Made by a program: the position numbers and the translations under genes. From NCBI RefSeq assembly GCF_900141905.1, contig NZ_FQZF01000032.1, positions 1-62,397 of the forward strand: a DNA stretch of 62,397 nt, given 5' to 3'. Below, piece after piece: positions 34,235 through 43,900 of this stretch. The stretch's first letter is position 1, and each line of letters starts with the position of its first letter. The DNA comes from Muricoccus roseus. GTDB lineage: Bacteria > Pseudomonadota > Alphaproteobacteria > Acetobacterales > Acetobacteraceae. The notes beneath the pieces are model-generated. The model made no database searches, had not been told where the DNA came from, and saw only the letters and a program-made list of their open reading frames with translations.

Positions 34235-35014
34235 TCAAGCTGACAGCCTGACCTGCAGGGGACCGAAAGTCCTATCCTGGTGCACGAGGATCTCACCCTG
34301 CTTGGCGAGTTCCAGGCCGGCCAGGAAGCCACTTGCGAGGTTGGAACGACGCCGCAGCGGGGAGGCGGATATGGATCCTGACGATCCGGGTATCATCTCA
34401 CCCAGCTCGCCACCGCTGGGGTGGTCACGGAGCCAAGTCCGCAGGTGGACGAGGGCTTCTGCGAGAGGCCAGACATCGAGCGGAGGCGGCGCATAGGGTC
34501 GGACTGCTTCGCGTACCGCCATCTTCGGCACATCCAGCAGGTCGAAGCACGCCAGCAAGAGGTCCAGCAGATCGCCTCCCTCAGCATGGTCAGCACGAGG
34601 AGGCACTTCGGTAACCCCGCGGGCGAAGACCTCCCTTCCCAGCTGCGTCCGCCGATCCAGCCACCCTGCCAGTACCCGTGCCTGCCGACGCTGCTCGGCA
34701 CGGATCAGGCCCTCGCGCAGGCGCTCGGCTTCCGGCACCTCCGCCTCGTCTTCGGCTTGGCCAAGCAGCTTCGACTTCAGCAGCACCAGCCAGCTCGCGG
34801 CGATCAGCCAATCACCCCGCTCCGCTAGGGTGGCTGCCGCGCCCGGCGCCTCCACCGCGGCGACGTACTGGTCCACCAGCGCCACGATCGACAGGCGGCC
34901 GAGGTCCACCTTCTGCGCGCGGGCCAGTTCCAGCAGGAAGTCGATCGGCCCCTCGTAGCCGTCGAGCCGCACGACCGGGGCGGAGGCGGGGTCATCCCGC
35001 CCGGCCGCCATCAT
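34235..35014 (-). CDS. ScpA-family segregation and condensation protein
   Basis: 259 residues. The kleisin N-terminus is clear: L-D-G-Y-E-G-P-I-D-F-L-L-E-L-A with K-V-D-L-G-R-L-S-I-V-A-L-V-D-Q-Y, and WLIAASWLVLLKSKLLG follows. ScpA bridges the SMC ATPase in chromosome condensation. This copy starts inside the stop of the upstream gene (ATGATG) and is third in a recombinase-unknown-ScpA operon; no scpB or smc is nearby. It is probably a plasmid-borne kleisin recruiting host SMC to the plasmid. Confidence 0.85.
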   Translation of the reverse strand: MMAAGRDDPASAPVVRLDGYEGPIDFLLELARAQKVDLGRLSIVALVDQYVAAVEAPGAAATLAERGDWLIAASWLVLLKSKLLGQAEDEAEVPEAERLREGLIRAEQRRQARVLAGWLDRRTQLGREVFARGVTEVPPRADHAEGGDLLDLLLACFDLLDVPKMAVREAVRPYAPPPLDVWPLAEALVHLRTWLRDHPSGGELGEMIPGSSGSISASPLRRRSNLASGFLAGLELAKQGEILVHQDRTFGPLQVRLSA

Positions 35015-35760
35015 CCGGCGTTGCCGGCTGCGGGCCGCAGGTCCAGCCGCAGGCCGGGCCAAGCTTTGGCCAAGCGCCGCACTGCCGCAGTCGGGGCAGC
35101 GTTGGCCGCGAAGAAGCCGAACCGCAGTCCCACCTGGCCTTTGGGCCGGCGGCTCGCCGTAGCGGCGAGCCGCTCCACCCGACGCAGTTCCTCGGTGCCC
35201 CAGTGGATGCGAAGCCAGTGCCGGGCTTCGGGGTGGTCAGGACCGAGCGCCAGGACTGCCGCCGGCACGGGCAGCAGGGCGTGCAGGTCGAGAGGCCCGG
35301 CTCGGCTTCCCTCGGCCGTCACCAGGACCTGCCGGTGCCGGTCCTCGGCGCGTTCTCGCAGTTGCGCCGCGAAGACCCGGCAGCCCTCCAGCGACAGCCG
35401 CCCGGCGCGGGGATAGCGGGAGGCCAGACGGTGGAACACGTCCTCCTCCATAGCGGCGAAGTCGATCTGCCAGGGCGTGACGCCCGGTCCTGCCGCGGCG
35501 GCAGCGAAGGCCGCCACGGTCGCGGCCGGCCCGCCGACTGTCAGCCGGAACGGCAGCCACTCGGTGTGATCGACCGCTTCTTCCCCACCCGAGTGCTCGG
35601 CATCGGGCAGTTCCGCCTGGCTCGAGGTGGCCGCGCTGTCCTGATCGGTGGAACGGACTGCCTTCGGGCGCCCGCGTGGTCGCTTTGCAGTATGCGGCTT
35701 CGCCCGGCGGAGCCGCGGCCCGGGTGGTGCCTCGTCCCAGGGGAAGCAGATCCCGCTCAC
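35011..35760 (-). CDS. Unknown protein between recombinase and ScpA genes
   Basis: 249 residues from a GTG at 35760 that overlaps the recombinase stop (GTGA); the stop in turn overlaps scpA. The first 60 residues are basic and disordered (K-R-P-R-G-R-P-K, an AT-hook-like core), followed by a folded part beginning E-W-L-P-F-R-L-T-V-G-G and containing PWQIDFAAMEEDVFHRLASR. I do not recognise a named domain. Its coupling on both sides suggests it works in the same complex as the recombinase and ScpA, perhaps as a DNA-binding adaptor. Confidence 0.75.
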   Translation of the reverse strand: MSGICFPWDEAPPGPRLRRAKPHTAKRPRGRPKAVRSTDQDSAATSSQAELPDAEHSGGEEAVDHTEWLPFRLTVGGPAATVAAFAAAAAGPGVTPWQIDFAAMEEDVFHRLASRYPRAGRLSLEGCRVFAAQLRERAEDRHRQVLVTAEGSRAGPLDLHALLPVPAAVLALGPDHPEARHWLRIHWGTEELRRVERLAATASRRPKGQVGLRFGFFAANAAPTAAVRRLAKAWPGLRLDLRPAAGNAG

Positions 35761-36758
35761 AGGCCGACTTTGCCCGCCGGGCTCTCGGAGAGAAGTTTGG
35801 CCCGCCGCACGTAGCCCCGCATCGTCTTGTGGTCGCGGTGACGGGTGTGATCCATGATGTCCTGGTCGCGCACGCCCTTGTCGTAGGCTTCCGTGATGAA
35901 GCCGGCGCGCAGCCCGTGGGCGGTGAGCCGGTCGCCTGCCGGGACGGTGATGCCGGCCAGATGCGCACGGCCGAGTAGCAGGAAGCGCACAGAATCCGGA
36001 ACCAGCGCGTCGCGGCCGATGCTGCCGGCCTTGCTGATGCGGCGGAATAGCGGCCCGGCGCGGTGCTTCAGCGTCGCGCGCCAAGCCTCCACGGCGCGCA
36101 CCGGGCAGGTCGCCGGGTTCTGGCCGCGCGGGATGCCGATCTCGGCGCCCTGGCGCTCCTGGTCGGTCTTGGAGCGGCGGATCCGCACGCGCAAGCCGAA
36201 CGGGGTGGGTAGGACGTCGGTCACCTCGAGCGCCACGAGCTCGGAGCGACGGAAGGCGCCGGCGAAGCCCAGCAGCAGCAGGGCGCGGTCGCGGCGGCCC
36301 ACGGGGCCGTCGTCGCAGGTGTCGACGAGCTTGCGCAAGTCAGCGAGGCGGATGGCGGCGGCCTGCCGCACGGGCTCGCCGTGCTCGGCGAACACGCCCT
36401 TCAGCGTGGCGCGGATCTCGAGGCCGCCGGTCTCCCAGGGGAAGCCGTTGTAGCGATGCATCTGGCCAATAGCGGCGAGGCGGCGGCGGATGGTGGTCGG
36501 CGCGTGGGTAGGGCCGAGGCTGCCAAGATAGGCGCCGACGGTGGACGGCTCGGCCGGGATCGGCTCCAGGCCGGCCTCGGCGCACCAGTTGGAGAAGTGC
36601 TGCCAGTCCGAGCGGTAGGCCCGCAGGGTCGCCGGCGCCATCGAGCGGCGGGCGTACTCGCGAGCCCTATCCTGCGCCGCGATGCCCTTGGCGGTGGGCT
36701 TAAGCCGTTGCTGCGGCAGGTTTTCCGCCGCGTCGCGTGGCGCGACCTCGCTGCCCAT
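35757..36758 (-). CDS. Tyrosine site-specific recombinase (XerD-like)
   Basis: 333 residues from the ATG at 36758. A SAM-like core-binding domain (about 55-160: RAYRSDWQHFSNWCAEAGLE) precedes a catalytic domain with R in A-F-R-R-S-E-L-V-A-L, K in R-R-S-K-T-D, H-G-L-R, a second His in H-R-D-H-K-T-M and nucleophile Tyr in R-G-Y-V-R-R, so all active-site residues are present. Its gene starts 73 bp from a dif-like site and leads the ScpA operon, so resolving plasmid multimers is the likely role. Confidence 0.9.
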   Translation of the reverse strand: MGSEVAPRDAAENLPQQRLKPTAKGIAAQDRAREYARRSMAPATLRAYRSDWQHFSNWCAEAGLEPIPAEPSTVGAYLGSLGPTHAPTTIRRRLAAIGQMHRYNGFPWETGGLEIRATLKGVFAEHGEPVRQAAAIRLADLRKLVDTCDDGPVGRRDRALLLLGFAGAFRRSELVALEVTDVLPTPFGLRVRIRRSKTDQERQGAEIGIPRGQNPATCPVRAVEAWRATLKHRAGPLFRRISKAGSIGRDALVPDSVRFLLLGRAHLAGITVPAGDRLTAHGLRAGFITEAYDKGVRDQDIMDHTRHRDHKTMRGYVRRAKLLSESPAGKVGL

Positions 36759-36830
36759 ACCGCCCCTACCTCCTATCTCTGGAGGCCCAAATCTGCGCTG
36801 AGTGACCCCCAAACGCCAACCTTAAATATG

Positions 36831-36862
36831 TTACTCGTGATAAGGATGGTTATCGCGGGTAA
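36831..36862. other. dif-like recombination site
   Basis: Two 11-bp arms, ACTCGTGATAA (36833-36843) and TTATCGCGGGT (36850-36860), flank a 6-bp spacer GGATGG. This is the exact geometry of Xer dif sites, with the conserved ATAA and TTAT at the inner arm ends. The symmetry extends two bases further on each side (13-bp arms, 11 of 13 matching). It lies 73 bp upstream of the recombinase gene. An operator role for the same palindrome is not excluded. The rest of the gap 36759-37046 shows no gene. Confidence 0.6.
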
Positions 36863-37046
36863 TGGGTCGCGTGCATGCTGTTGGTTGTTGCTCGGCCGAG
36901 ATCGCGATAGTCCCTGATTGCCCTTCTGGATTCCGGGCCGATCATCCTTGATTCTGGGACGGGTCCGGTCAGCCGAGGCGAACCTGAAGCGGACCGGAGC
37001 CGAGATCAACCTGGTGGACACGGTCAACACTGCCTGACGGCGAGGC

Positions 37047-37985
37047 TCAGATCGGCAGCTCGGCCTGGGGACTGCCGGCCCGAACGTATCGGTATCTGTA
37101 TGTCTTCGCCCGGCCGGACCCTACGACCTCCTCCACCCACGACGTCAGCCCGCCTGCCTGCTGCATGTCGGCAAGCGCCTGCCGGACCTCCTCTCGCAAC
37201 TTGACCCGTTTCTTTGTCTCCTCGGCGCGGTAGTCACGCCCGGCCAGCGAGGCCAGCAGTTCCACGTTGATCCAGCTATGGGCAGGCTGGCTGTCAATGT
37301 AGGGCCACCAGCATCGCGCGTAATCGGACTTCAATTTGAAGTAAACGTCAGCATCTACTGCGACGAGATGCCGTTCCTCAAGTGTCCGACGGACCCATTC
37401 TCCATACGACACCGTCAACTTGCTATCGAGCTGGGCACCATCCCACTCGATTCGACCTATTAGGGCATCCGACCAACCGGCTCCGGCGAGCATCCCACGG
37501 GCCTCGGCACGCAGATATTCTTCATGCGATCCACGGAAGACCCTGATCGTTACGCGCTGTAGCTCCTGGAGCACGCGAAGGGCGGTCAGGAGGTTTGTCA
37601 CGTGGATGGTCAGGCCACTGGCAGCCAGCAGCTCCCGCCACGTCGTCTCGGTCTGGCAGACGACGATCTTCTGCCCAGTCTCGGTGCGGGCCTCGACGCG
37701 CTTCGCGCGCAGCCGGAAAAGCGCAACGAGCGCATCCCGATGCCGGGTTCCCAGCTCGCGCCCGGCCACTTCGACCACGCTGTGCGGGGGGACGATGTAG
37801 GTCCGACGGAAGTTGCTGTCGGTGTCCAAACCATGGACACGGGCGGCGAATGCACTCGTCCGAGCCAGCCGGGAGGGCATCACGGCGGGGGCACGACGCC
37901 CCCTGGCGTTCTGCTTCGTCCGCTCAAGCCGGGCAAGGCGCTTTCGCTCCACCTCGGACAGGAATTTCGGCCCGCTCTCGCTCAT
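37047..37985 (-). CDS. Plasmid replication initiator (Rep/RepA-type)
   Basis: 312 residues from the ATG at 37985. It has a basic N-terminus (R-K-R-L-A-R-L), two winged-helix-like parts, and the segment K-S-D-Y-A-R-C-W-W-P-Y-I-D-S-Q-P seen in alphaproteobacterial plasmid Rep proteins. It is identified mainly by context: iterons begin 8 bp upstream of the start codon and an AT-rich, DnaA-box origin follows. The closest iteron would let the protein repress its own gene. Confidence 0.7.
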   Translation of the reverse strand: MSESGPKFLSEVERKRLARLERTKQNARGRRAPAVMPSRLARTSAFAARVHGLDTDSNFRRTYIVPPHSVVEVAGRELGTRHRDALVALFRLRAKRVEARTETGQKIVVCQTETTWRELLAASGLTIHVTNLLTALRVLQELQRVTIRVFRGSHEEYLRAEARGMLAGAGWSDALIGRIEWDGAQLDSKLTVSYGEWVRRTLEERHLVAVDADVYFKLKSDYARCWWPYIDSQPAHSWINVELLASLAGRDYRAEETKKRVKLREEVRQALADMQQAGGLTSWVEEVVGSGRAKTYRYRYVRAGSPQAELPI

Positions 37986-37992
37986 TGCCCCA

Positions 37993-38301
37993 AAATGCCC
38001 CTGCGATTCCGCTCGCCGCTGGAATGCTCCCGCGATTCCCGTGGAAGAGGAGCATAGACACGAAGAATGGGCCTGAGAGCCCAAAAAATGCTCCCGTGAT
38101 TCCCGTCACCCGGAGAAGTTATCCCCAGCTCTGGGGACAACAGGAGGCTCTAAGTGAATCCCAGGGGCACTTTCCGTAGAGGCAGGGGCATTACGCGTAG
38201 AAGCGGGAGCAGAACCCCCACCTAGGCCACTGAATCGAAACGCGGAATTTCCCTTTAGACTCATATTATTAGACGAATCTTAGACCTTCCGCTGGGGACA
38301 A
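37993..38301. other. Iteron-type plasmid replication origin
   Basis: Three direct iterons on the plus strand, consensus AATGCYCCYGYGATTCC, at 37994-38010, 38023-38039 and 38087-38103. Three degenerate inverted copies lie at 38156-38172, 38176-38192 and 38197-38213, spaced 20-21 bp. TTATCCCCA (38119-38127) is one base from a DnaA box, and TGGGGACAA occurs at 38132-38140 and 38293-38301. An AT-rich stretch (about 38247-38281) could be the unwinding element. A further iteron-like word lies at 38463-38479. Confidence 0.75.
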
Positions 38302-39197
38302 CCCTAACGCGGGCTGGTTCCCCATGCTGGTCCTGGAACGGACGTCCAGTTCATGAGGCAGGAACGGCATCGGGAGAAAGGGCTGCTGAAAGGACGGTCC
38401 TGGCACCGACTCGGACCAATCAAGGGTGCAGGGAAGAAGCAGAGGAGGGGATCGGGCTCTAAAGTGCCCCCGCAATTACGACTGCCTCGCCCCTTCCAGG
38501 GCGGCCACTTTGGCCGCCATCGCGATGTTCAGAGCCTTAGGTCCGCGCACAATGCCATGACATTGGTCCGCCGGTTCTGACCGTCATGAGAGAACGCCAA
38601 AATGTGGTGGGCCCCGAGGTAGCGTCCTGGCCTCGGTCACGAACCCTCGGCGCCGCAGCGTTCGCAGAACCCTCCGGCGCGCAGCAGGACCTCCGCTCAC
38701 ACGCGGGGGTCCGGGACGTAACGGCGGCCCCTAAAAGTGACTGTGTGGTGTGTGTCGGACCCGGCATCGACGTCGTTGAGACTGTCGCCTGTAGCTAGCA
38801 GGTCGTGGTCCGCGAGTCGCTCAATCAGGCCCGCATGGGGCACCTCGCCCTTCATGCGCTCCCAGGCCCGCTGAGTGCCCAGGCCACGTCGCGCCGCCAT
38901 GGAAGCTGCGATCGCATCCTCGTAGTCCGACCGGCTACCTTCAAAAGACGGTGGAGCAGCGCCTCAAGGGCGAACTACGGCTCGACAAGACCCGGACGGC
39001 CTCGCCGACATGGCTGGCCGGCCGGGCAAGGCGACTCGCAGAAGCCAAGTGCCGCAGGGAAGCTTCGGCTGGCTGCTGGGCTGATTTCTTCGCTGCCACG
39101 CAAGATTCACCCGGTCATGCAAAGCCTTGTGGGTAGGGCATTCCGCGAGTCATGGAGCCTCCTCCCGCAGGTTCGCGGTCGCGTGAGCTGGGAATCA
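38302..39197. other. About 900 bp with no confident gene
   Basis: Apart from one possible small frame on the minus strand (38697-38900) and an outlying iteron-like word (38463-38479) I see no supportable gene here. Codon use in all frames is poor, with many short conflicting frames, as expected for decayed or regulatory plasmid DNA between the origin and the mutagenesis operon. Confidence 0.5.
38697..38900 (-). CDS. Possible small or remnant protein, unknown
   Basis: 67 residues; an internal ATG at 38852 is an alternative start. The part G-L-I-E-R-L-A-D-H-D-L-L-A-T-G-D-S-L-N-D-V-D and ending R-R-Y-V-P-D-P-R-V has protein-like composition and good third-position GC, unlike its surroundings. 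No family recognised. It may be the tail of a lost gene. Confidence 0.3.
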   Translation of the reverse strand: MAARRGLGTQRAWERMKGEVPHAGLIERLADHDLLATGDSLNDVDAGSDTHHTVTFRGRRYVPDPRV

Positions 39198-39212
39198 GTT
39201 CTTGTTTTGTTC
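39198..39212 (+). promoter_or_regulatory. LexA SOS box
   Basis: GTTC (39198-39201), seven bases, GTTC (39209-39212) is the exact alphaproteobacterial LexA operator GTTC-N7-GTTC. It lies 25 bp before the first gene of the imuB-dnaE2 operon, so that operon should be induced by DNA damage. Confidence 0.8.
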
Positions 39213-39237
39213 GCGATTCGCCCGATAGGGTGGCGGC

Positions 39238-39471
39238 ATGGCCGACCATTTTGCGAACGAATCCAACGAGAACTCGCTAAGCCCAGCCCGCCCAGAGGAG
39301 GTGGCCGACGCACTGTCCTACGCGCTGCGCTACGACGAGCGCGGGCGTCCACGGCCGCACGGTGGGGAGATGGTCGCGGGCTTGGCGGCGCAGCACCTGG
39401 CTCAGCATCTCGAGCGGGCCGGCTTCGTGTTGATGCGCAAGCGTCCGGGGCGTCCACACAGTGCGGGGTGA
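39238..39471 (+). CDS. Small conserved protein at the head of the mutagenesis operon
   Basis: 77 residues with E-E-V-A-D-A-L-S-Y-A-L-R-Y-D in the first half and LAQHLERAGFVLMRKRPGRP at the end. Small proteins of this kind are common in alphaproteobacteria but unassigned. It occupies the position usually held by imuA, directly after the SOS box, and overlaps the GTG start of imuB by 11 bp, so it is co-translated with it. Whether it replaces ImuA in bridging ImuB to the replisome is unknown. Confidence 0.7.
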   Translation: MADHFANESNENSLSPARPEEVADALSYALRYDERGRPRPHGGEMVAGLAAQHLAQHLERAGFVLMRKRPGRPHSAG

Positions 39472-40972
39472 CTCGGGTAACGCCCGGCGCTTCATTTCCG
39501 TGCATCTTCCGTGGCTGGCGGTGGACGCGCTCCGACGGCGCGAGCCCGACCTCGCAAGCGAGGCAGTGGCGACGTGGCAGAGTGTGGGTAACCGCCGCGC
39601 GCTAGTTTGCGTCGACGCCCCGCATCTGCACGCAGGGCAGGCCATGGCCGACGCTCAGGCCATGCTGCCGAATCTCGTGTTGCGGCCCGCTGACCCAGGC
39701 AGTGAGGCCGAGCTGCTGCAGCGGCTCGGGCACTGGGCCCTGCGTTTCACACCGCTTGTGGCCCTGGATGCCCCAGATGGGCTGGTCCTCGACGTGTCCG
39801 GCTGCACCGACTTGTTCGGCGGTGAGATGGCCATGCTCGCGGAGGTGGAGCGCTGTTTCCGCCGGGCCGCCTATCGGGCGCGAGTCGGGATGGCGGGCAG
39901 CGCCGATGCTGCAGCAGCCATGGTCCGGAGCGGGCACAACGGCGTTGTTGTTCCCGTCGGCGGCGACCTAGAGGCAATCGGCGCACTGCCGCTTGCTTCG
40001 CTGCGGCTTCCTGGCGAGATCGCAACCGGTCTCGCCAGGCTCGGCCTGCTAACGCTGGGCGATGTGCTGCGCCAGCCGCGGGCGCCCCTGGCACGCCGCT
40101 TCGGTCGCCCACTACTCGATGCGCTGGATTTCGCCTCAGGCGCGAGGGCGCGGCCACTGAAGCTGGTCCAGCCACCCCCTGCCCTGCTGGCGATCCGCTC
40201 TTTCCTCGAGCCGATCGTGACGCGCCCGGCCATCGACCGTGCCGTGGACGCCCTGCTGGAGGAGCTGTGCGCTACGCTCGGTGAGTCGGGCAGCGGTGCC
40301 CGACGCCTCAGCCTGCTCGCCTTCCGCGTGGACGGCGAGGTGCAGGAGGTGGTCATCGGTGTCGGCAGTCCCTCGCGTGACGCCGCTCACCTGCGCCGGC
40401 TCTTCGCCGAGCGGCTTGGCACCTTGGAGCCCGACCTCGGCTTCGAGCGCATAATCCTGCGCGCGACCGAGACCAACGCACTTCAGGCCCGCCAACTGAG
40501 CGGCCTGGGCGGGGACGCCCTGGCCGGCGAGCAAGAGCGGATGCTGTCGAAGCTGATCGACCGTCTCGGCCAGCACGCCGTGATGTGGCGTGTGGCGCCG
40601 ACCGGAAGCCATTGGCCCGAGGATAGCGTGGCCATGGTCGATCCCTACACAAATCCCGAGGTGCCGGACGCCTGGGAGGAGCGGCGGCGGCCGGTGCGCC
40701 TCCTGCGTCAACCGAAGGAACTCGGCGTGGTGGCCGAGGTGCCGGAGGGCCCCCCTGCCCGGCTGCGTTTGGACGGTCGCGTGCTGCGGGTGTTGCACGC
40801 CGCCGGCCCCGAGCGGCTGGAACCGGAATGGTGGGGCGACAAGCACGACCGTCCGCGCCGGGATTACTTTCGGGTGCAGACCGAGGAGGGCGGTCGGCTG
40901 TGGGTGTGCCGACTCGGGATCGACCGTCCCAACGCCCCGGCACGCTGGTTCCTGCACGGCGTCATGGGCTGA
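39461..40972 (+). CDS. imuB: ImuB, Y-family polymerase-like mutasome subunit
   Basis: 503 residues from a GTG. It has the ImuB start R-R-F-I-S-V-H-L-P-W-L-A-V-D, the degenerate palm LVLDVSGCTDLFGGE where active Y-family enzymes have catalytic acidic residues, and a C-terminus W-F-L-H-G-V-M-G like other ImuB proteins. ImuB is catalytically dead and recruits DnaE2 to the beta clamp. It is followed after 7 bp by dnaE2. Confidence 0.92.
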   Translation: MRGDSGNARRFISVHLPWLAVDALRRREPDLASEAVATWQSVGNRRALVCVDAPHLHAGQAMADAQAMLPNLVLRPADPGSEAELLQRLGHWALRFTPLVALDAPDGLVLDVSGCTDLFGGEMAMLAEVERCFRRAAYRARVGMAGSADAAAAMVRSGHNGVVVPVGGDLEAIGALPLASLRLPGEIATGLARLGLLTLGDVLRQPRAPLARRFGRPLLDALDFASGARARPLKLVQPPPALLAIRSFLEPIVTRPAIDRAVDALLEELCATLGESGSGARRLSLLAFRVDGEVQEVVIGVGSPSRDAAHLRRLFAERLGTLEPDLGFERIILRATETNALQARQLSGLGGDALAGEQERMLSKLIDRLGQHAVMWRVAPTGSHWPEDSVAMVDPYTNPEVPDAWEERRRPVRLLRQPKELGVVAEVPEGPPARLRLDGRVLRVLHAAGPERLEPEWWGDKHDRPRRDYFRVQTEEGGRLWVCRLGIDRPNAPARWFLHGVMG

Positions 40973-40979
40973 TCGCCCT

Positions 40980-43900
40980 GTGTCCCTTGCCTACGCAGAA
41001 CTCGGCTGCCGCTCGAACTTCACCTTGCTGGACGGCGCTTCGCATCCCGGCGAGCTGGTGGTGGCCGCTGCAGCGCTCGGCCATGCCGGGGTGGGCATCT
41101 GCGATACCAACAGCCTTGCCGGTGCTGTGCGCGGCCACGTTGCTGCCAAGGAGGCCGGCATCCCCTACGTTGTGGGCTGCCGCCTGCAGCTGCAGGACAG
41201 TGCCGAGTACCTGGTGTGGCCGACCGACCGGGCGTCCTTCGGCCGCCTGACCCGACTGCTTTCGCTGGGCCGCATGCGCTCGCCCAAGGGCGAGTGCAGC
41301 CTCACTCATGACGAGATGATCGGACATGCGGAGGGCTGGTGCATGGCGGCCGTATCCCCCGTGCGCCCGGACGCCGCCTTTGGCGATCGCCTACGGGCCG
41401 ACGCCACGGCGCTGCGCTCTCGGTTGGCGCTGCCGCTGCTCTGCACGGCGACGATCCGTTTCGACGACATCGACGAGGAACGGCTGGAAGCCCTGGCCGG
41501 GATGACCGCCCTCGCCCGTGTTGATCTGCTGGCGACCAATGACGTGCGCTACCACGTCGCCTCCCGTCGTCGCCTGGCCGACGTGCTAACGGCGATCCGC
41601 CTCGGCCGGCCGGTGGACCGGCTGGGCCGCGATGCCGAGCCCAATGCTGAGCGGCACTTCAAAGACCCAGCCGAGATGGCCCGGCTGTTCCGCCGCGCCC
41701 CGGCCGCCCTGATCAACACCCTCCGTGTCCTCGAGGCCTGCAGGGGCTTCTCGCTGTCCCAGCTGCGCCACGAGTACCCGGACGAGATCATGGAGCCCGG
41801 CCGCACGCCGCAACAGACGCTGGAGGGCCGCGTCGCCGAAGCATGCGCCCGCCGTTTCCCGCGCGGCGTGCCCGACGACATCCAGGGCCGCATTGAGCAC
41901 GAGCTGCGGCTAATCGAGCGGCTGGACTACGCGCCCTACTTCCTGACGGTGGACGAGGTGGTGCGCTTTGCCCGAGACCAGGACATCCTCTGTCAGGGAC
42001 GCGGCTCCGCCGCTAACTCCTCCGTCTGCTACGTGCTCGGCATCACCGCGGTGGATCCCTCCAAGCACGACCTCCTGTTTGAACGCTTCCTTTCGGTGGA
42101 GCGGGCTGAGCCGCCCGACATCGACGTCGACTTCGAGCACGAGCGCCGCGAGGAGGTGATCCAGTTCATCTACCGCCGCTACGGCCGCGATCGCGCGGCC
42201 ATCGTGGGCACTGTAATCCGCTTTCGCGGCCGATCGGCAGTGCGCGAGGTCGGCAAGGCGCTCGGACTGTCGGAGGACGTCACCGGGCGGCTGGCCAAGG
42301 CCAGCTGGGGCCCAGGACGGGACGACAGCCTGGCCGAAATCGCGGCGGCCGAGGGCCTCGACCTGTCCGACCGCCGCCTCGGCCTTGCGCTGGAGCTGGC
42401 CGAGGAGATCCAGGACTTCCCCCGCCACCTCGCCACCCATGTCGGCGGCTTTGTCATGTCGCGCGGGCCCCTGATCGAGATGGCGGTGGTCGGCAACGCC
42501 GCCATGGACGGGCGCACGGTGCTGGAGTGGGACAAGAATGACGTCGAGGCGCTCGGCCTGCTGAAGGTGGACATCCTGGCGCTGGGGATGCTGAGCTGCC
42601 TGCGGCGCGGCTTCGACCTCCTGCGCCGGCACCGCATTGCCGACCTCGATCTCGCCGACGTGCCCCGCGACTGCGCCGAGACCTACGCTATGCTGCGCCG
42701 GGCCGACTCTCTGGGCGTGTTCCAGGTCGAAAGCCGCGCGCAGATGAACATGCTGCCGCGTCTGCGGCCATCGAAGTTCTACGACCTGGTGGTGCAGGTG
42801 GCCCTCGTCCGGCCCGGGCCGATTCAGGGCGACATGGTACATCCCTACCTGCGCCGGCGCTGGGGCGACGAGGCGCCGGTCTACCCCTCCCCCAGCAAGG
42901 AACACGGTCCGGAGGACGAGCTAAAGCAGGTGCTCGGCCGCACCCTGGGCGTGCCACTCTTTCAGGAGCAGGCCATGCGGGTGGCCATCGTCGCCGCCGG
43001 CTTCTCGCCCGGCGAGGCCGACCAACTGCGCCGCGCCATGGCCACCTTCAAGTACACGCAGGGTGTGGCGGTGTACCGGGACAAGCTGGTCGGCGGCATG
43101 ATCCGCCGCGGCTACGACCCCGACCTCGCCGAGAGCGTGTTCAAGCAGATCGAGGGCTTCGGCTCTTACGGATTTCCGGAGAGCCATGCCGCCAGCTTCG
43201 CACACCTAGCTTACGCCTCGGCCTGGGTGAAGTGCCACCACCCCGCGGTGTTCGCGGCCGCGCTGCTGAACAGCCAGCCAATGGGGTTCTACGCCCCAGC
43301 GCAGATCGTGCGCGACGCCCAGCAGCACCGGGTGGTGGTGCGTCGGCTGGACGTGAACGAGAGCCGTTGGGACTGCACCCTGGAGCCGGAGGCACGCAGC
43401 GCCGAGGGCCTCGCCCTGCGGCTAGGGCTGCGCATGGCCGCTGGCCTGTCGGCCGAGGACGGGAAGCAAGTGGCCGAGGCCCGGCGGGCGGGCAACGGCT
43501 CGCCATATGGCTCGGTGGACGAGGTGGTGCGCCGGGCCGGGGTAGGCCGTAAGGCTATTGAGGCCTTGGCCGAGGCGGACGGCTTTGCTGGCATGGGTCT
43601 CGATCGCCGGGCGGCGATGTGGGACGCTAAGGGAGTCGAGAGCGACACCCCTCCCCTACTGCGGCTGGCTGCCCAGGCCGCGGCGGCCGGTGAGCCGCCC
43701 CTCCTTGTCGAGCCCTCCCCTGCCCTGCCGGCCGAGGCCGATGGGCAGTCGGTGGTGCTGGACTACACTGCTACTGGGCTAACCCTACGTCAGCACCCCC
43801 TCGCCCTATTGCGACCGCAACTGCGGGCACTCGGTTGCAGCGATACCCGCGACCTGGAGGGTATGCGCGCGGGGCAGCGGATCAGGCTGGCTGGCATGGT

